Part shown: positions 17,411 to 26,852 of the stretch, one piece after another
Position numbering within the stretch: the first letter of the stretch is position 1
How the letters are laid out: each line of letters starts with the position of its first letter
Source: Marinobacterium rhizophilum
Lineage (GTDB): Bacteria > Pseudomonadota > Gammaproteobacteria > Pseudomonadales > Balneatricaceae
Assembly: GCF_024397915.1 (NCBI RefSeq)
Contig: NZ_CP073347.1
Span: 310,001 to 374,000, forward strand
Direction of reading: 5' to 3'
DNA: 64,000 bases
Position numbers and translations under genes: made by a program
Notes under the pieces: generated by a model
Database searches by the model: none
The model's input: the letters and a program-made list of their open reading frames with translations, nothing else
What the model was told of the DNA's origin: nothing

Positions 17411-17988
17411 GGCTGGTCTCCATTGCTCGCGGGAAGGGCGCGGCTACGCTCGAGCATCGGACTGTCACCCGACGGCGGACGCACATTGGAAACGTCGGCA
17501 CGAACGAAGCACAGCTGACGTGCCACATTGTCGACTGTCAGATCCCAGGCAGGCCCCGCCAGCGTCAGCAATGCATCGTGCAGGAACAGAGGTCCGAGCT
17601 GTCGATGGGCGGCCGGGAGGGGAAGGCCATGCAAGGTTGTAACAACCGGATCGTCTTCACACAGGCTGTAACCGGAGCGCCGCAACACATGGTGCAAGGC
17701 GTCGCCGACACTCGGGTTCAATGTTGTTGGTATGGCGACGTCGATCTCTTGTAGCAGCAGGTTTTGCTGGGCGGCTTTTGGCGCCAGCTCTATCAGGGTG
17801 TAGCGGCCGTAGCGGGCAACGGGGATCCAGTCGCGTGGTAGGGGTAATACCTGGGCTTCAGGCTCAGGCCTCACAGGCGGTGGTTCAACGGATGAGGTGG
17901 CACAGCCGCTGGCCAGGGTAACGGCGAGCAGGCCGGAGATAAGGGCACCGTATCGAACCGGTGGATAGTGAAGGAAGATGGCTGACAT
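17407..17988 (-). CDS. PilL-like lipoprotein, TIGR03748 family
   Basis: The first gene of the transfer cluster encodes 193 residues with a lipoprotein signal (LAVTLASGC, lipobox Cys near residue 29). The core WIPVARYGRYTLIELAPKAAQQNLLLQEIDVAIP, followed by VGDALHHVLRRSGYSLC, is typical of the PilL N-terminal region found in ICEs and in the IncI thin-pilus system. A conserved 17-bp motif lies 61 bp upstream of the ATG (18049-18065). The product is probably an outer-membrane-associated pilus or secretin accessory. Confidence 0.85.
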   Translation of the reverse strand: MSAIFLHYPPVRYGALISGLLAVTLASGCATSSVEPPPVRPEPEAQVLPLPRDWIPVARYGRYTLIELAPKAAQQNLLLQEIDVAIPTTLNPSVGDALHHVLRRSGYSLCEDDPVVTTLHGLPLPAAHRQLGPLFLHDALLTLAGPAWDLTVDNVARQLCFVRADVSNVRPPSGDSPMLERSRALPASNGDQP

Positions 17989-18048
17989 GCGGTCGTCCCC
18001 TGGTGCTGTGAGTGGGCAGCATCACAGGGGAGGGCGATCGTAGCAGCA

Positions 18049-18065
18049 GACAATGGGAACTGGCG
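18049..18065 (-). promoter_or_regulatory. Shared upstream motif CGCCAGTTCCCATTGTC (copy 1)
   Basis: Read on the minus strand this 17-mer lies 61 bp before the start of the PilL-like gene that opens the transfer operon. The same motif with one mismatch lies 72 bp before the gene at 46311-46703 (46775-46791), in the same orientation. Similar distance and orientation suggest a promoter element or activator site shared by separate ICE operons. The protein that binds it is unknown. Confidence 0.45.
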
Positions 18066-18820
18066 GTGAACCGGATTCTGGTAGGTTGAATCAGCGAGGC
18101 AATATCGCTGACATCGATGGATTTGGAAACAGAATACAACTCATTATGGCCGTTGGGCGGCAACTGACCCGAAGTAATATTTGTCGCTTTGTGCCCGGAG
18201 TGGACATTGCCTGTTAGCACTCCCTGTGCATTACTCACCCTCAAAGCCTGTGTGTCTATACAGCGTATTGGGTGCCATACGGCCCTATTGCGCGTTTTCC
18301 GGCATTAATGTGCTCATTTCTGACTGGCATTAGGAACAAAAATGTTCCAGTATCAATGCATTATGGATTGGGGCCTGTTGGATACTGCGCACGGCCCAGC
18401 ACGCAAACACGCAGGCTCGTTTTCAACGGAGGAGAATGGCTGTGAACTCTCAATTATCTTTTCTTTTTAGTCGCTTAGCCTTTCTTCGCGCTTTCCTAGT
18501 CTGCGCGTAAACGCGCATGCGCAGTATTAAAATGTTAGCGACCGGTATGGGCCACTTCCTGCAATGCTGGTAATGGAAGCAGCTTCGCGCACAGAGCGGA
18601 CGTTAGAAGGGATCGGGGCGGACTCGCTATCGATCCGAAATGGCGATACGACGGTCACTGGTATCAGCGAGCTGAGTGGTTAAATATGAAACCTTAGATT
18701 CAATCGGACGTCCGAACCCAAACATAGAATTTAAATAAGTAAGAGTGCTCAGGTAAAAGTGGGCTGATTTAAGTCAGCCTTTCATGTATTTTCGGTTTTT
18801 GAAGGTTAGTTTAGCATCGT
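18066..18820. other. A+T-richer intergenic region before the YobI-like gene
   Basis: No gene could be supported in these 755 bases. Base composition falls relative to the tra genes. The stretch contains a short hairpin TGCGCGTAAACGCGCA near 18507-18522 and the first copy of a 41-bp repeat (18557-18597). A segment AAAAATGTTCCAGTATCAA (about 18338-18356) resembles a sequence beyond the YobI-like gene near 22606. The ribosome site of the YobI-like gene is weak (GAAGG about 15 nt before the ATG). Confidence 0.5.
18557..18597 (+). repeat. Direct repeat left of the YobI-like gene (41 bp, 37/41 to 22519-22559)
   Basis: Core TCCTGCAATGCTGGTAAT is identical in both copies; four substitutions occur in the other 23 positions. 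Similarity continues upstream (GCGACCG-TA-GGG-C-ACT). The repeats frame the 3.6-kb YobI-like gene and may mark how it was inserted or exchanged. Confidence 0.7.
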
Positions 18821-21800
18821 ATGATAAAGACCATCACCTCCCTAACACGCCGGCTTGCCAACAGTCTCAATAGCTTCGTGTCTTGGCTGGAAAGCAAAGA
18901 CCGCTCCACCGACATACAATCGAAGTTCGTAGACCTCGCGCCAACTGATGAGGCAGACAAGGCTGGCGTATATTCCGAAGCGATTCTGTTTGCGACGAAA
19001 AATTCGAAGGTCTCCAATATTGCCCTAACCGGTCCCTATGGGTCGGGAAAGAGCAGTATCATCCAATCCTTCTTGAAGAAGTATCGGCGGCCTGCGCTTC
19101 ATATCTCTCTTGCTGCATTCGTTCCCGAGGCCGATACGGGAGACGGGAAGGTGAGCCGTCAAGAGGTTGAGAGAAGTATCCTGCAGCAGATACTGTATGG
19201 TGCTGACGCAAACAAACTTCCGCTGTCGCGGTTCAAAAGAATTCAGTCGCCCGGTGGTTGGTCGATCTTTAAATCTCTTTACATAATGCTTGGAATTCTC
19301 GCGCTTTGGTACGTGTTTAATCAGCGAGAAGACATCATCAACGGCACTTTTTTCGTTCCGCTCGCACTCAAAAATTGGAACAATCTGGGGATCTTCGTGC
19401 TCGCGGCAACATTCCTCTGGGTGACTCTGCATCATTTTTATGTCGCGAGCTTCGGTCTGTCACTCAAGAGTATCTCGTTGAAGGACGTGGAGATACGACC
19501 TGCATTTGATGACCAGACGTCTATACTGAACCGTCATCTAGACGAAATAGTCTACTTCTTCCAATCAACCGATTACGATCTCGTAATCATCGAAGATCTA
19601 GATCGATTTAACAACGCCGATATTTTCGTCACACTGCGTGAAATTAATAGCCTCGTGAACGAGAATGCAGGAGTGAAGCGCACCATCAGATTTCTCTACG
19701 CCCTGCGCGACGACATGTTTGTCAATACCGATCGAACCAAGTTTTTCGAATTCATCATTCCCGTCATACCGATCATCAACACATCGAATTCGATCGACAT
19801 GGTATTGGAGCAGGGAAGGAGACTTGAGCTCGACGGGCGCCTTGATAGGCAGTTTCTGAGAGAGGTCTCACGATACCTGAACGACCTGAGGTTGATTCAG
19901 AACATTTTTAATGAATACGCCATTTATGTGGCTAATTTAGAAACTTATGGAGAAAATCTGCTCGATGCCAACAAGCTCCTCGCGATCCTGATCTATAAGA
20001 ACGTCTATCCAAGGGACTTTGAGAAACTGCACCGCGGCGTGGGTACTCTCGCCAAAATATTGAAGCGCCAAGACGAGCTCATTGGGCATTGTGAGGCCAC
20101 GTATAGGACCGAGATCGAGGAACTCGAAAAGCGGCTTGAAGTCGCTGAGCAACAGATACCTTCGGACCTGAGAGAACTGCGGCAAATCTACGCTATGGCT
20201 CTGATTGAGAAGTTTCCAGAGAATGTTATCAGCGTCACTCTTAATCGGCAAACATGGATCGCGCTTCCCCAGCTGGTCAGCCACGATGCGTTCGAGCAAC
20301 TGATAGGGACCCCGCGTCTATTCCACCGCAACATCCATAATCATCACCAGCAGGTCGATGTTTCGAAATTGCAAAGCGAGGTGGATTCTCAGAAATCCTA
20401 TCAGCAACGCAAGGCGGAGATCGAAAGCAAGGAGGCTGATAATAAGAACAAGACCTTGCGCCAAATACGCGACCTTAGATCAATGATCGCAGCGCTTCGC
20501 ACGACTAAGCTCAACGAGCTGTTGCGTTTGAACGCCGACCGTGTGCAGGATCTTTTCGAGGACTTTGGGGAAAATGGAGAGCTCGCCCGTTTTCTGATTC
20601 TGGAAGGCCATCTCGACGATACCTACTATCAGTACACGTCACTATTTCACTTGGGCCGTCTATCGCCCAATGATAACAAGTTTCTAATACAGATACGGGC
20701 ATTCGTTACGCCGGAGCCGGGTTTTCCGATCGACAATCCAAAAGAGGTCATCGCAGCAATGCGAGATGAAGACTTCCGACGCAGCTATGTCTTGAACGTC
20801 AAACTCGTCGATAGTCTCCTGAGTGACCGGAGCCGTTACCTCGACCAAACGCAGAAGCTCTTCGAGTTTCTCTCGTCAGAATTCGAAAGCTGCGAGGGCT
20901 TTTTCGATGCTTATTACACCAGCGGCCGCGATGTTGTAGGACTTCTTTCGGGGCTAGCTAACGCGTGGAAAGGTTTTGTCCCAACTGTCATTGCTAGCCC
21001 CAATAATACCGTCCACGTCACCCGACTGGTTGCGAGCTTACCAGAAACCTCACTCAAAACGCTCGCAAGGGATTTTGACGAGTTACCGAAATTTGCTTCG
21101 GAGAACCTTCCAGAGATTCTGGTTAATTCACCGGAACTAGCACCGGAACGCCTTGTATGCCTCGACTTTGAGGTCAAAGATCTGGTTGCCATCAAAGAAC
21201 ACTCTCAAATTGTACGCGTCATATTCGAGGAGGGACTTTTCGAACTCACGATCCCGAACCTGGAATACGTCTATCAAACGATTTTGGGAGAGAACGATCT
21301 CGATCCACTACGTGAGAGGAACTTCACGGCCATACGTTCGACGAATAACACAACCTTGATAAAACGAGTCGAACGCGATTTCGACTGCTACCTACATGAT
21401 ATCCTTTTGGAGCTTCAAGGGAATTCAAAGGAGGATGCCCCCGCAATTTTAGCCGTGGTTCGCCACGATGGACTTGATCAAGATGATCTTCGAGAGTTTC
21501 TTGAACGGCAGACGACCCTGCTGCCAACTCTAGAAGATGTGCCCGAGAGATTGTACGCAATGCTGTTCAAGCTAAGTGTGATCGAACCAACTTGGGAAAA
21601 CTGTCTTGATTTTATGGAAGGTGAAGGGTTCGAAGCAGATAGTCTGGTTGGCTATCTTGATCGGGATGTTGTCCGTGCGGCTATCCTGAAATACCCTATA
21701 CCAAGTGACTCAGACTCACAGCAGCTGCGTCAATTCCTCGTCGGGGCAGGCTCGCTGTCTGATGCCGCCTACAGAGAATATGCTCACGCCCTTCCGAACT

Positions 21801-22432
21801 CGTTCTATAAGCCACCCGAAGGACTCGAGCCAGCCAAGCTTCGAATCCTGATAGATGAAGGGAAAATCACATTCTCTAAGGAGAGTCTCGACGCTCTCTC
21901 AGACAATAGGAAATTACAGGTACTATTCGTCGCGGCCAACCTCGACGCATATATGACAGATCCAGACAACTTTTCACTCGACGATGGTTTCCGAGAGGAG
22001 CTTCTTCGGTCTGAAATTGATAATGTAGCCAAGCTCGGGTTAGTCGAATTGATGGATCTAGGAGTGCTCGTGGGCCTTCCCGAGCGATCAGCACTCATCG
22101 GCCCAATTATTAATGACACCAACGCTAACATATCCAACCTTGATGGGAGTATTGCGCAATCTTTGGTAATACACTCTAAGCCCATAGAGACGCAAATTTC
22201 ACTCTTTAATAAATTTTATTCTCTTATGACGGATGACGAAGTGCGTCTTGTCTTGGCCAATCTACCGAAACCATTTTCCGAAATAAAAATTGGGTACAAT
22301 ACGCCGAGACTGACAAACACTCCCGAGAATCAGGATTTGGTCAGATGGCTTGATTCAAGAAACATTATTTCGTCATGGAGTGAGCGTGGTTTCCTCAGCG
22401 ACGATATAAGAGTGAATCTCTATAGACGATGA
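18821..22432 (+). CDS. YobI-like P-loop NTPase, large (candidate defence protein)
   Basis: The protein has 1203 residues. Walker A is GPYGSGKS (71-78) and Walker B DLVIIEDLDRF (about 253-263), arranged as in KAP/YobI-type ATPases. Two membrane segments (about 151-167 and 188-207) lie between the Walker motifs, as in KAP-family membrane-anchored NTPases. A coiled coil spans about 420-450, and a further Lys/Glu-rich coil lies near 515-545. The rest is a long helical region with no motif I know. Codon use and A+T content differ clearly from the tra genes. It is the only plus-strand gene here and stands alone between direct repeats. A role in anti-phage or anti-plasmid defence is inferred from fold, size and position in ICE cargo. 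Confidence 0.65.
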   Translation: MIKTITSLTRRLANSLNSFVSWLESKDRSTDIQSKFVDLAPTDEADKAGVYSEAILFATKNSKVSNIALTGPYGSGKSSIIQSFLKKYRRPALHISLAAFVPEADTGDGKVSRQEVERSILQQILYGADANKLPLSRFKRIQSPGGWSIFKSLYIMLGILALWYVFNQREDIINGTFFVPLALKNWNNLGIFVLAATFLWVTLHHFYVASFGLSLKSISLKDVEIRPAFDDQTSILNRHLDEIVYFFQSTDYDLVIIEDLDRFNNADIFVTLREINSLVNENAGVKRTIRFLYALRDDMFVNTDRTKFFEFIIPVIPIINTSNSIDMVLEQGRRLELDGRLDRQFLREVSRYLNDLRLIQNIFNEYAIYVANLETYGENLLDANKLLAILIYKNVYPRDFEKLHRGVGTLAKILKRQDELIGHCEATYRTEIEELEKRLEVAEQQIPSDLRELRQIYAMALIEKFPENVISVTLNRQTWIALPQLVSHDAFEQLIGTPRLFHRNIHNHHQQVDVSKLQSEVDSQKSYQQRKAEIESKEADNKNKTLRQIRDLRSMIAALRTTKLNELLRLNADRVQDLFEDFGENGELARFLILEGHLDDTYYQYTSLFHLGRLSPNDNKFLIQIRAFVTPEPGFPIDNPKEVIAAMRDEDFRRSYVLNVKLVDSLLSDRSRYLDQTQKLFEFLSSEFESCEGFFDAYYTSGRDVVGLLSGLANAWKGFVPTVIASPNNTVHVTRLVASLPETSLKTLARDFDELPKFASENLPEILVNSPELAPERLVCLDFEVKDLVAIKEHSQIVRVIFEEGLFELTIPNLEYVYQTILGENDLDPLRERNFTAIRSTNNTTLIKRVERDFDCYLHDILLELQGNSKEDAPAILAVVRHDGLDQDDLREFLERQTTLLPTLEDVPERLYAMLFKLSVIEPTWENCLDFMEGEGFEADSLVGYLDRDVVRAAILKYPIPSDSDSQQLRQFLVGAGSLSDAAYREYAHALPNSFYKPPEGLEPAKLRILIDEGKITFSKESLDALSDNRKLQVLFVAANLDAYMTDPDNFSLDDGFREELLRSEIDNVAKLGLVELMDLGVLVGLPERSALIGPIINDTNANISNLDGSIAQSLVIHSKPIETQISLFNKFYSLMTDDEVRLVLANLPKPFSEIKIGYNTPRLTNTPENQDLVRWLDSRNIISSWSERGFLSDDIRVNLYRR

Positions 22433-22518
22433 TAAGCGGCTTCCAAATTCTGCACTGTCTCGGCGTCATCGGTACCCCGCCAAGAGTGCCACACACCGAA
22501 CGACCGCTTAGGGCGAAC

Positions 22519-22559
22519 TCCTGCAATGCTGGTAATCGAAGCGGCTTGGCACACAGAGC
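22519..22559 (+). repeat. Direct repeat right of the YobI-like gene (41 bp)
   Basis: This is the partner of 18557-18597 (37 of 41 identical, same orientation), starting 86 bp after the stop of the YobI-like gene. The following bases to 22687 hold a short GAGCGA-rich simple repeat (about 22635-22660) and no gene. Confidence 0.7.
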
Positions 22560-22687
22560 AACAGTATATTTAACGGAGCTGCTCCCTTACTACTGGTAGG
22601 TCGGGAAAAAATGTTCCAAGATCAAGCCATAAAGCGAGCGAGAACGAGCGAACGAGCGGGGTCACCTATTAGCCGAATGCGCCCATC

Positions 22688-23122
22688 TTGGTTACTTCGG
22701 CCTGGCACCGAGTCGGTACGTCGCTTCCGACCCTGCTCGCCGACGCGCTGCACAAAGCCGGTCATAACGAGGAGGCACTGAGCGTCGCGCAGGAAGCGCT
22801 AGCCCTGCGTGACCGCCACCGGGAGCCCGTATTTGAAGCCGAACTCTATCGCCTCGAGGCCGAGCTCCTGGTCATGGCTCCGGGGCGTGCGAAAGCGTGC
22901 GAGGATTCTTTCCGCCGGGCCATCGAAACGGCAATATGTCAGGGTGCCCGGCTGCTGGAGCTAAGGGCGGCGCTGGGCCTGAACCGGCTACTACAGCGCC
23001 TGGGCCGCAACGAAGAGGTCGCCCGGCTCCTGGCACCGGTCTGCCGTGCCTACCCCGAAGATCCCGATGCCGCGGATCTTCACGAGGCGAAGACAATATT
23101 GGCCCGGACTGCCCGTCCCTGA
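22688..23122 (+). pseudogene. 3' remnant of a TPR/adenylate-cyclase-type ATPase gene
   Basis: The 144-residue reading frame resembles the C-terminal tetratricopeptide part of large AAA-ATPase/guanylate-cyclase-type regulators: LLADALHKAGHNEEALSVAQEAL, ELYRLEAELLV, then CEDSFRRAIETAICQGARLLELRAALGLNRL and a final DLHEAKTILA. There is no N-terminal ATPase or cyclase domain and no proper start (TTG without ribosome site), so it is a 5'-truncated leftover. It lies at the joint between the YobI-like cassette and the catabolic cargo and probably records a recombination event. Confidence 0.6.
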
Positions 23123-23174
23123 AGGCGGTAGTTCGGCTCTATCCGTGGCGGGAATTGGGCACCGTCACCAGGCA

Positions 23175-25595
23175 TCAAACGAGGCGGGTGCTGAGCTTCT
23201 CCCTCGGCAGCAGGAAGTGGGACAGCGCCGGGATCAGGATCAGGGCGCCGAGCATGTTCCAGAGGAACATGAAGGTCAGCAGGATCCCCATGTCGGCCTG
23301 GAACTTGATGGGTGACCAGAACCAGGTGACGACGCCGGCGGCCAGCGTCACGCCGACCAGCCCTACGACCTTGCCGGTGAAGCTGACCGCATGGCGATAG
23401 GCGTCGGCCAGCGGCATACCCAGGCGCTGGAACTGAAGCTGTACACTGAGCAGATAGAGGGCATAGTCGACACCGATACCGACGCCCAGCGCAATGACCG
23501 GCAGCGTGGCGACCTTGACGCCGATTCCCATCCAGACCATCAGCGCTTCGCAGAGGATGGACGTGAGCACCAGCGGCAGGATGGCGACCAGGGCCGCGCG
23601 CCAGCTGCGAAAGGTGATCAGGCAGAAAAGGCTTACCGCCGCATAAACATAAAACAGCATGGTGCGATTGGCGTCGCGCACCACGATATTGGTTGCGGCC
23701 TCGATACCGGCATTGCCCGCCGCCAGCAGGAACTGGTGGTCTTGGGTGCTGTTTTCACGGGCGAAGCGGTCCGCGATGGCGACCACCTCGTCCAGCGTTT
23801 GCGCCTTGTGGTCGCTCAGAAAGGCGATCACCGGCATCATCGAACATTGCGTATTGAACAGCTCCGGACGATTGACCGAGGCCTGCTGGGCGCCGTAATT
23901 CAGTACGTCCTGGTTGCGTGCGACGCTGAAAAATTTCGGATTGCCCTCGTAGCTTCCGGCGGTAATCTGGCGCATGGCATCGACCAGTGAGCTGGTGGTC
24001 TGCACGCCGGGGTGCTGTTGCAGCTGCCAGGCGAGGCGATCCGCCAGTACCAGTGTCTGGTAGTTGAGGCAGCCTTCGGGCGGCGTTTTCACCATCACCG
24101 CGAACAGGTCGCTCGACAGGGTGTAGTGCTCGGTGATGTAGGCGTTATCAAGGTTATAACGGGCATCCGGGCGCAGCTCCGGGGCACCGGGATCGAGATC
24201 GCCGATTTGCAGCTGGGTACTGACGGCGAAGCCGCCAGCGCCCATCAGCACGGCAAGGGTGACGGCAATACTCGCCCAGCGGCGTTCGGTGAAATGATCC
24301 AGCAGATCCCAGAGTTTGCCCAGGCCCCGGTGCTGCCTGTCATCCCGGGCTTCGCGCACAGAGCGCTTCGCCGCGGCGGGACTGACGCCGACGTAGGACA
24401 GAGCCACGGGCATCAGCAGCAGGGTGGTGAATATCAGTACCGCAACACCGACACTGGCGGTGATCGCCAGGTCCTGGATAACCGGAATATCGATCAGCAT
24501 CAGAACCGCGAAGCCGACCGCGTCGGACAGCAGCGCCGTAACGCCGGCAAGAAACAGGCGCCGGAAGGTGAAGCGCGAGGCGACTAGTTTGTGGGCGCCG
24601 CGACCGATATCCCGCATGATGCCGTTCATCTTCTGGGTCGCATGGGAGACGCCGATGGCGAATACCAGGAAGGGCACCAGTATCGAGTAGGGGTCAATGG
24701 CGTAGCCGAGCCAGGACACGATGCCGAGCTGCCAGATCACGGCCAGCAGCGAACAGCCGACAACCAGCAAGGTGCTGCGGATGCAGCGGGTATAGCGGTA
24801 GATGATGAGCAGGCTGATGGTTACGGCCAGCGCAAAGAACATCATCACCTTGATCAGGCCATTGATCAGTTCGCCAATCAGCTTGGCAAAGCCGATCACG
24901 CGGATCTTGATCCTGCTGTCGGCACCGTTGAGTTCGTACCGGACACGCAGCTGCTCGAGCCTGGCGGAAAAACCGAAATAGTCAACGCCCTGGCCGGTAG
25001 CCGAATCCCGATCCAGTAAGGGGACGGTCAGCATGCTGGACTTGAAGTCGTTCGCCACCAGGCTGCCTATGATGCCGGCGCGGCTGATGTTGCGGCGCAG
25101 CTGTTCGATGCTCTGGGGCGAGCCGTCGTAGTTGTCCGGCATGACCGGGCCACCCTGAAAACCTTCCTCGGTCACTTCGGTCCAGCGCACGCTCGGGTTC
25201 CAGAGGGATTTCATCCAGGCCCGATCAACCCCCTGAGTTAAAAACAGCGCGTCGTTGACCTGTTTCAACACCTCCAGGTAGGCGGGATCGAAAATATCGC
25301 CATCGGTGGTTTCGACCACGACCCGTACCGAATTGCCGAGGCCGCGCAGCGCATCCCGGTTCTCCAGAAAGTTGCGGATGTAGGGCTGGCTCTGGGGAAT
25401 CATTTTCTCGAAGCTGGGTTTGAGCTCGAGCCGGGTGATCGCCATGAAACTCAGCAGCAGCGTGGTCAGCGCGATCAGCGCCAGGAACAGCCGGCGATGG
25501 TTGAAGACCATCCGTTCCAGAAGGTTGCCGCTGTTGAGGTCGAACTCCTTCAAGGCAGGAATCGGCGGCAGTTCGCCCTGTTTAATATTGCCCAT
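23175..25595 (-). CDS. RND superfamily exporter (MMPL/sterol-sensing-type)
   Basis: The protein has 806 residues, with an N-terminal helix at about 35-55, a large periplasmic loop, a helix cluster at about 245-425 with sterol-sensing-domain character (LGYAIDPYSILVPFLVFAIGVSHATQKMNG), a second loop, and a second helix cluster at about 650-790 (VATLPVIALGVGIGVDYALYLL). This is the layout of MMPL/HpnN-type permeases. It is the last gene of the cluster DUF1302-DUF1329-YCF48-RND. Such clusters accompany catabolism of hydrophobic substrates such as sterols, terpenoids or aromatics in Pseudomonas and Marinobacter relatives. The transported compound is unknown. Confidence 0.85.
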   Translation of the reverse strand: MGNIKQGELPPIPALKEFDLNSGNLLERMVFNHRRLFLALIALTTLLLSFMAITRLELKPSFEKMIPQSQPYIRNFLENRDALRGLGNSVRVVVETTDGDIFDPAYLEVLKQVNDALFLTQGVDRAWMKSLWNPSVRWTEVTEEGFQGGPVMPDNYDGSPQSIEQLRRNISRAGIIGSLVANDFKSSMLTVPLLDRDSATGQGVDYFGFSARLEQLRVRYELNGADSRIKIRVIGFAKLIGELINGLIKVMMFFALAVTISLLIIYRYTRCIRSTLLVVGCSLLAVIWQLGIVSWLGYAIDPYSILVPFLVFAIGVSHATQKMNGIMRDIGRGAHKLVASRFTFRRLFLAGVTALLSDAVGFAVLMLIDIPVIQDLAITASVGVAVLIFTTLLLMPVALSYVGVSPAAAKRSVREARDDRQHRGLGKLWDLLDHFTERRWASIAVTLAVLMGAGGFAVSTQLQIGDLDPGAPELRPDARYNLDNAYITEHYTLSSDLFAVMVKTPPEGCLNYQTLVLADRLAWQLQQHPGVQTTSSLVDAMRQITAGSYEGNPKFFSVARNQDVLNYGAQQASVNRPELFNTQCSMMPVIAFLSDHKAQTLDEVVAIADRFARENSTQDHQFLLAAGNAGIEAATNIVVRDANRTMLFYVYAAVSLFCLITFRSWRAALVAILPLVLTSILCEALMVWMGIGVKVATLPVIALGVGIGVDYALYLLSVQLQFQRLGMPLADAYRHAVSFTGKVVGLVGVTLAAGVVTWFWSPIKFQADMGILLTFMFLWNMLGALILIPALSHFLLPREKLSTRLV

Positions 25596-25638
25596 GCGTG
25601 GTCGCCTTTTTTCTTGTGTGATTGTTCTTGGGTGCCTG

Positions 25639-26715
25639 TTACTGGGAGGGAAGCCGGCGTACGCCCTGGGTGCCGACCAGTATCAGGCCCTCATCTGCGC
25701 TCGCGGTGGCGCCGGCGATGGGCGCAGCCGGCTGCGATGCCAGTGCCTGGAAGCTGAGGCCACGGTCATGGCTCACCAGTGCCTGGCCTGCCTGGCTGAA
25801 CAGCAACAGGCGACCCTGCGTATCACGGATGCCCGCGGTCAGGCTGGCCGTGGTGCCGGTGTCGACCCCTGTCCAGCTCAGGCCGCCGTCGCTGCTGTGA
25901 AAGGCATGGCCGCGCAGGCCGTACGCCAGCAGGGCTCCGTCGGCCGCGTCCAGCAGGCCAAAAAAGCTGCCGGCGTAGGGTGAGGCGAGAGCCTTGAAGC
26001 GACCGCTGGCGGGGTCAAGCTTGAGCAGCAGGCCCTGTTCGCCGGCGATATAGAGGTCTTTGCCGGCCGGTGCTATGGCATTGAGGTGCAGCGCATAGGG
26101 GTTGTCGACACGGTGCTGCAGCGGCTGCCAGTTGCGGCCCCCGTCGACGGTCTGGAATATGAGATTGAAGGCGCCGATGATGTAGCCGCGCTGCGGCGTC
26201 TCGAACCAGACATCGAGAAATGGCTTGTCGGCGCCCTCGGCCTCCAGGCGCCGGGCTTCGTCCAGCTGCTGTGCGTAGCGCGGCTCTTCAGGGTGAGCCT
26301 GTGCCTGGGTGCGGTAGTAGTCCAGCATCAGCTGGCCGAGCTGGCGGCCGTCAAGCTGGCGCTGCCAAGTCGAGCCGCTGTCGCTGCTGTGCAGTACGAT
26401 ACCGTCGTGGCCGACGGCCCAGCCCTGGGTCGGTGTGGGGAAGTGTACGGCGGTGAGGTCGGAGCTGACCGGTACGCGAGCCTGTTGCCAGTGTTGGCCG
26501 TCATCGTCGGAATAGACAATATGGCCACGCTGGCCGACGGCGACGAAACGCTGCCCGGCCCGCGTCACGTCGATCAGCAGCTGCCGGCTGGCGAGTTCCG
26601 AGTGTGCTGAAGGCAGGTCTAGCACATCAACAAAGTCGCTGGCCCGGCCGGTGGCCGACGACAGCAGCAGTGCCAGGCCCAGTGAGCGCAGCAGGAATTT
26701 TTTACGAAGATGCAT
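25639..26715 (-). CDS. YCF48-related BNR/Asp-box repeat protein
   Basis: The protein has 358 residues with a signal peptide (LLRSLGLALLLSSATGRA). It folds as a beta-propeller with at least five Asp-box repeats: SDDDGQHW, SSDSGSTW, TVDGGRNW, SSDGGLSW and SHDRGLSF. Related to the photosystem assembly factor YCF48 only by fold. In this cluster it is a periplasmic partner of the RND permease, perhaps a scaffold. It sits 43 bp before the RND gene. Confidence 0.85.
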   Translation of the reverse strand: MHLRKKFLLRSLGLALLLSSATGRASDFVDVLDLPSAHSELASRQLLIDVTRAGQRFVAVGQRGHIVYSDDDGQHWQQARVPVSSDLTAVHFPTPTQGWAVGHDGIVLHSSDSGSTWQRQLDGRQLGQLMLDYYRTQAQAHPEEPRYAQQLDEARRLEAEGADKPFLDVWFETPQRGYIIGAFNLIFQTVDGGRNWQPLQHRVDNPYALHLNAIAPAGKDLYIAGEQGLLLKLDPASGRFKALASPYAGSFFGLLDAADGALLAYGLRGHAFHSSDGGLSWTGVDTGTTASLTAGIRDTQGRLLLFSQAGQALVSHDRGLSFQALASQPAAPIAGATASADEGLILVGTQGVRRLPSQ

Positions 26716-26852
26716 TGAACGTCCTCGGGAAGGGCTCGATGCCGCCGTCTAATACAGGGTGCGGCCGCTGGAGCCTTCCGGTTGGCTGAGGGGCAGCCGA
26801 ACCGGCGGCAGCGGTTGCCGCCGGTGGCCGTATTAATCAGGATCGGGCCGGG

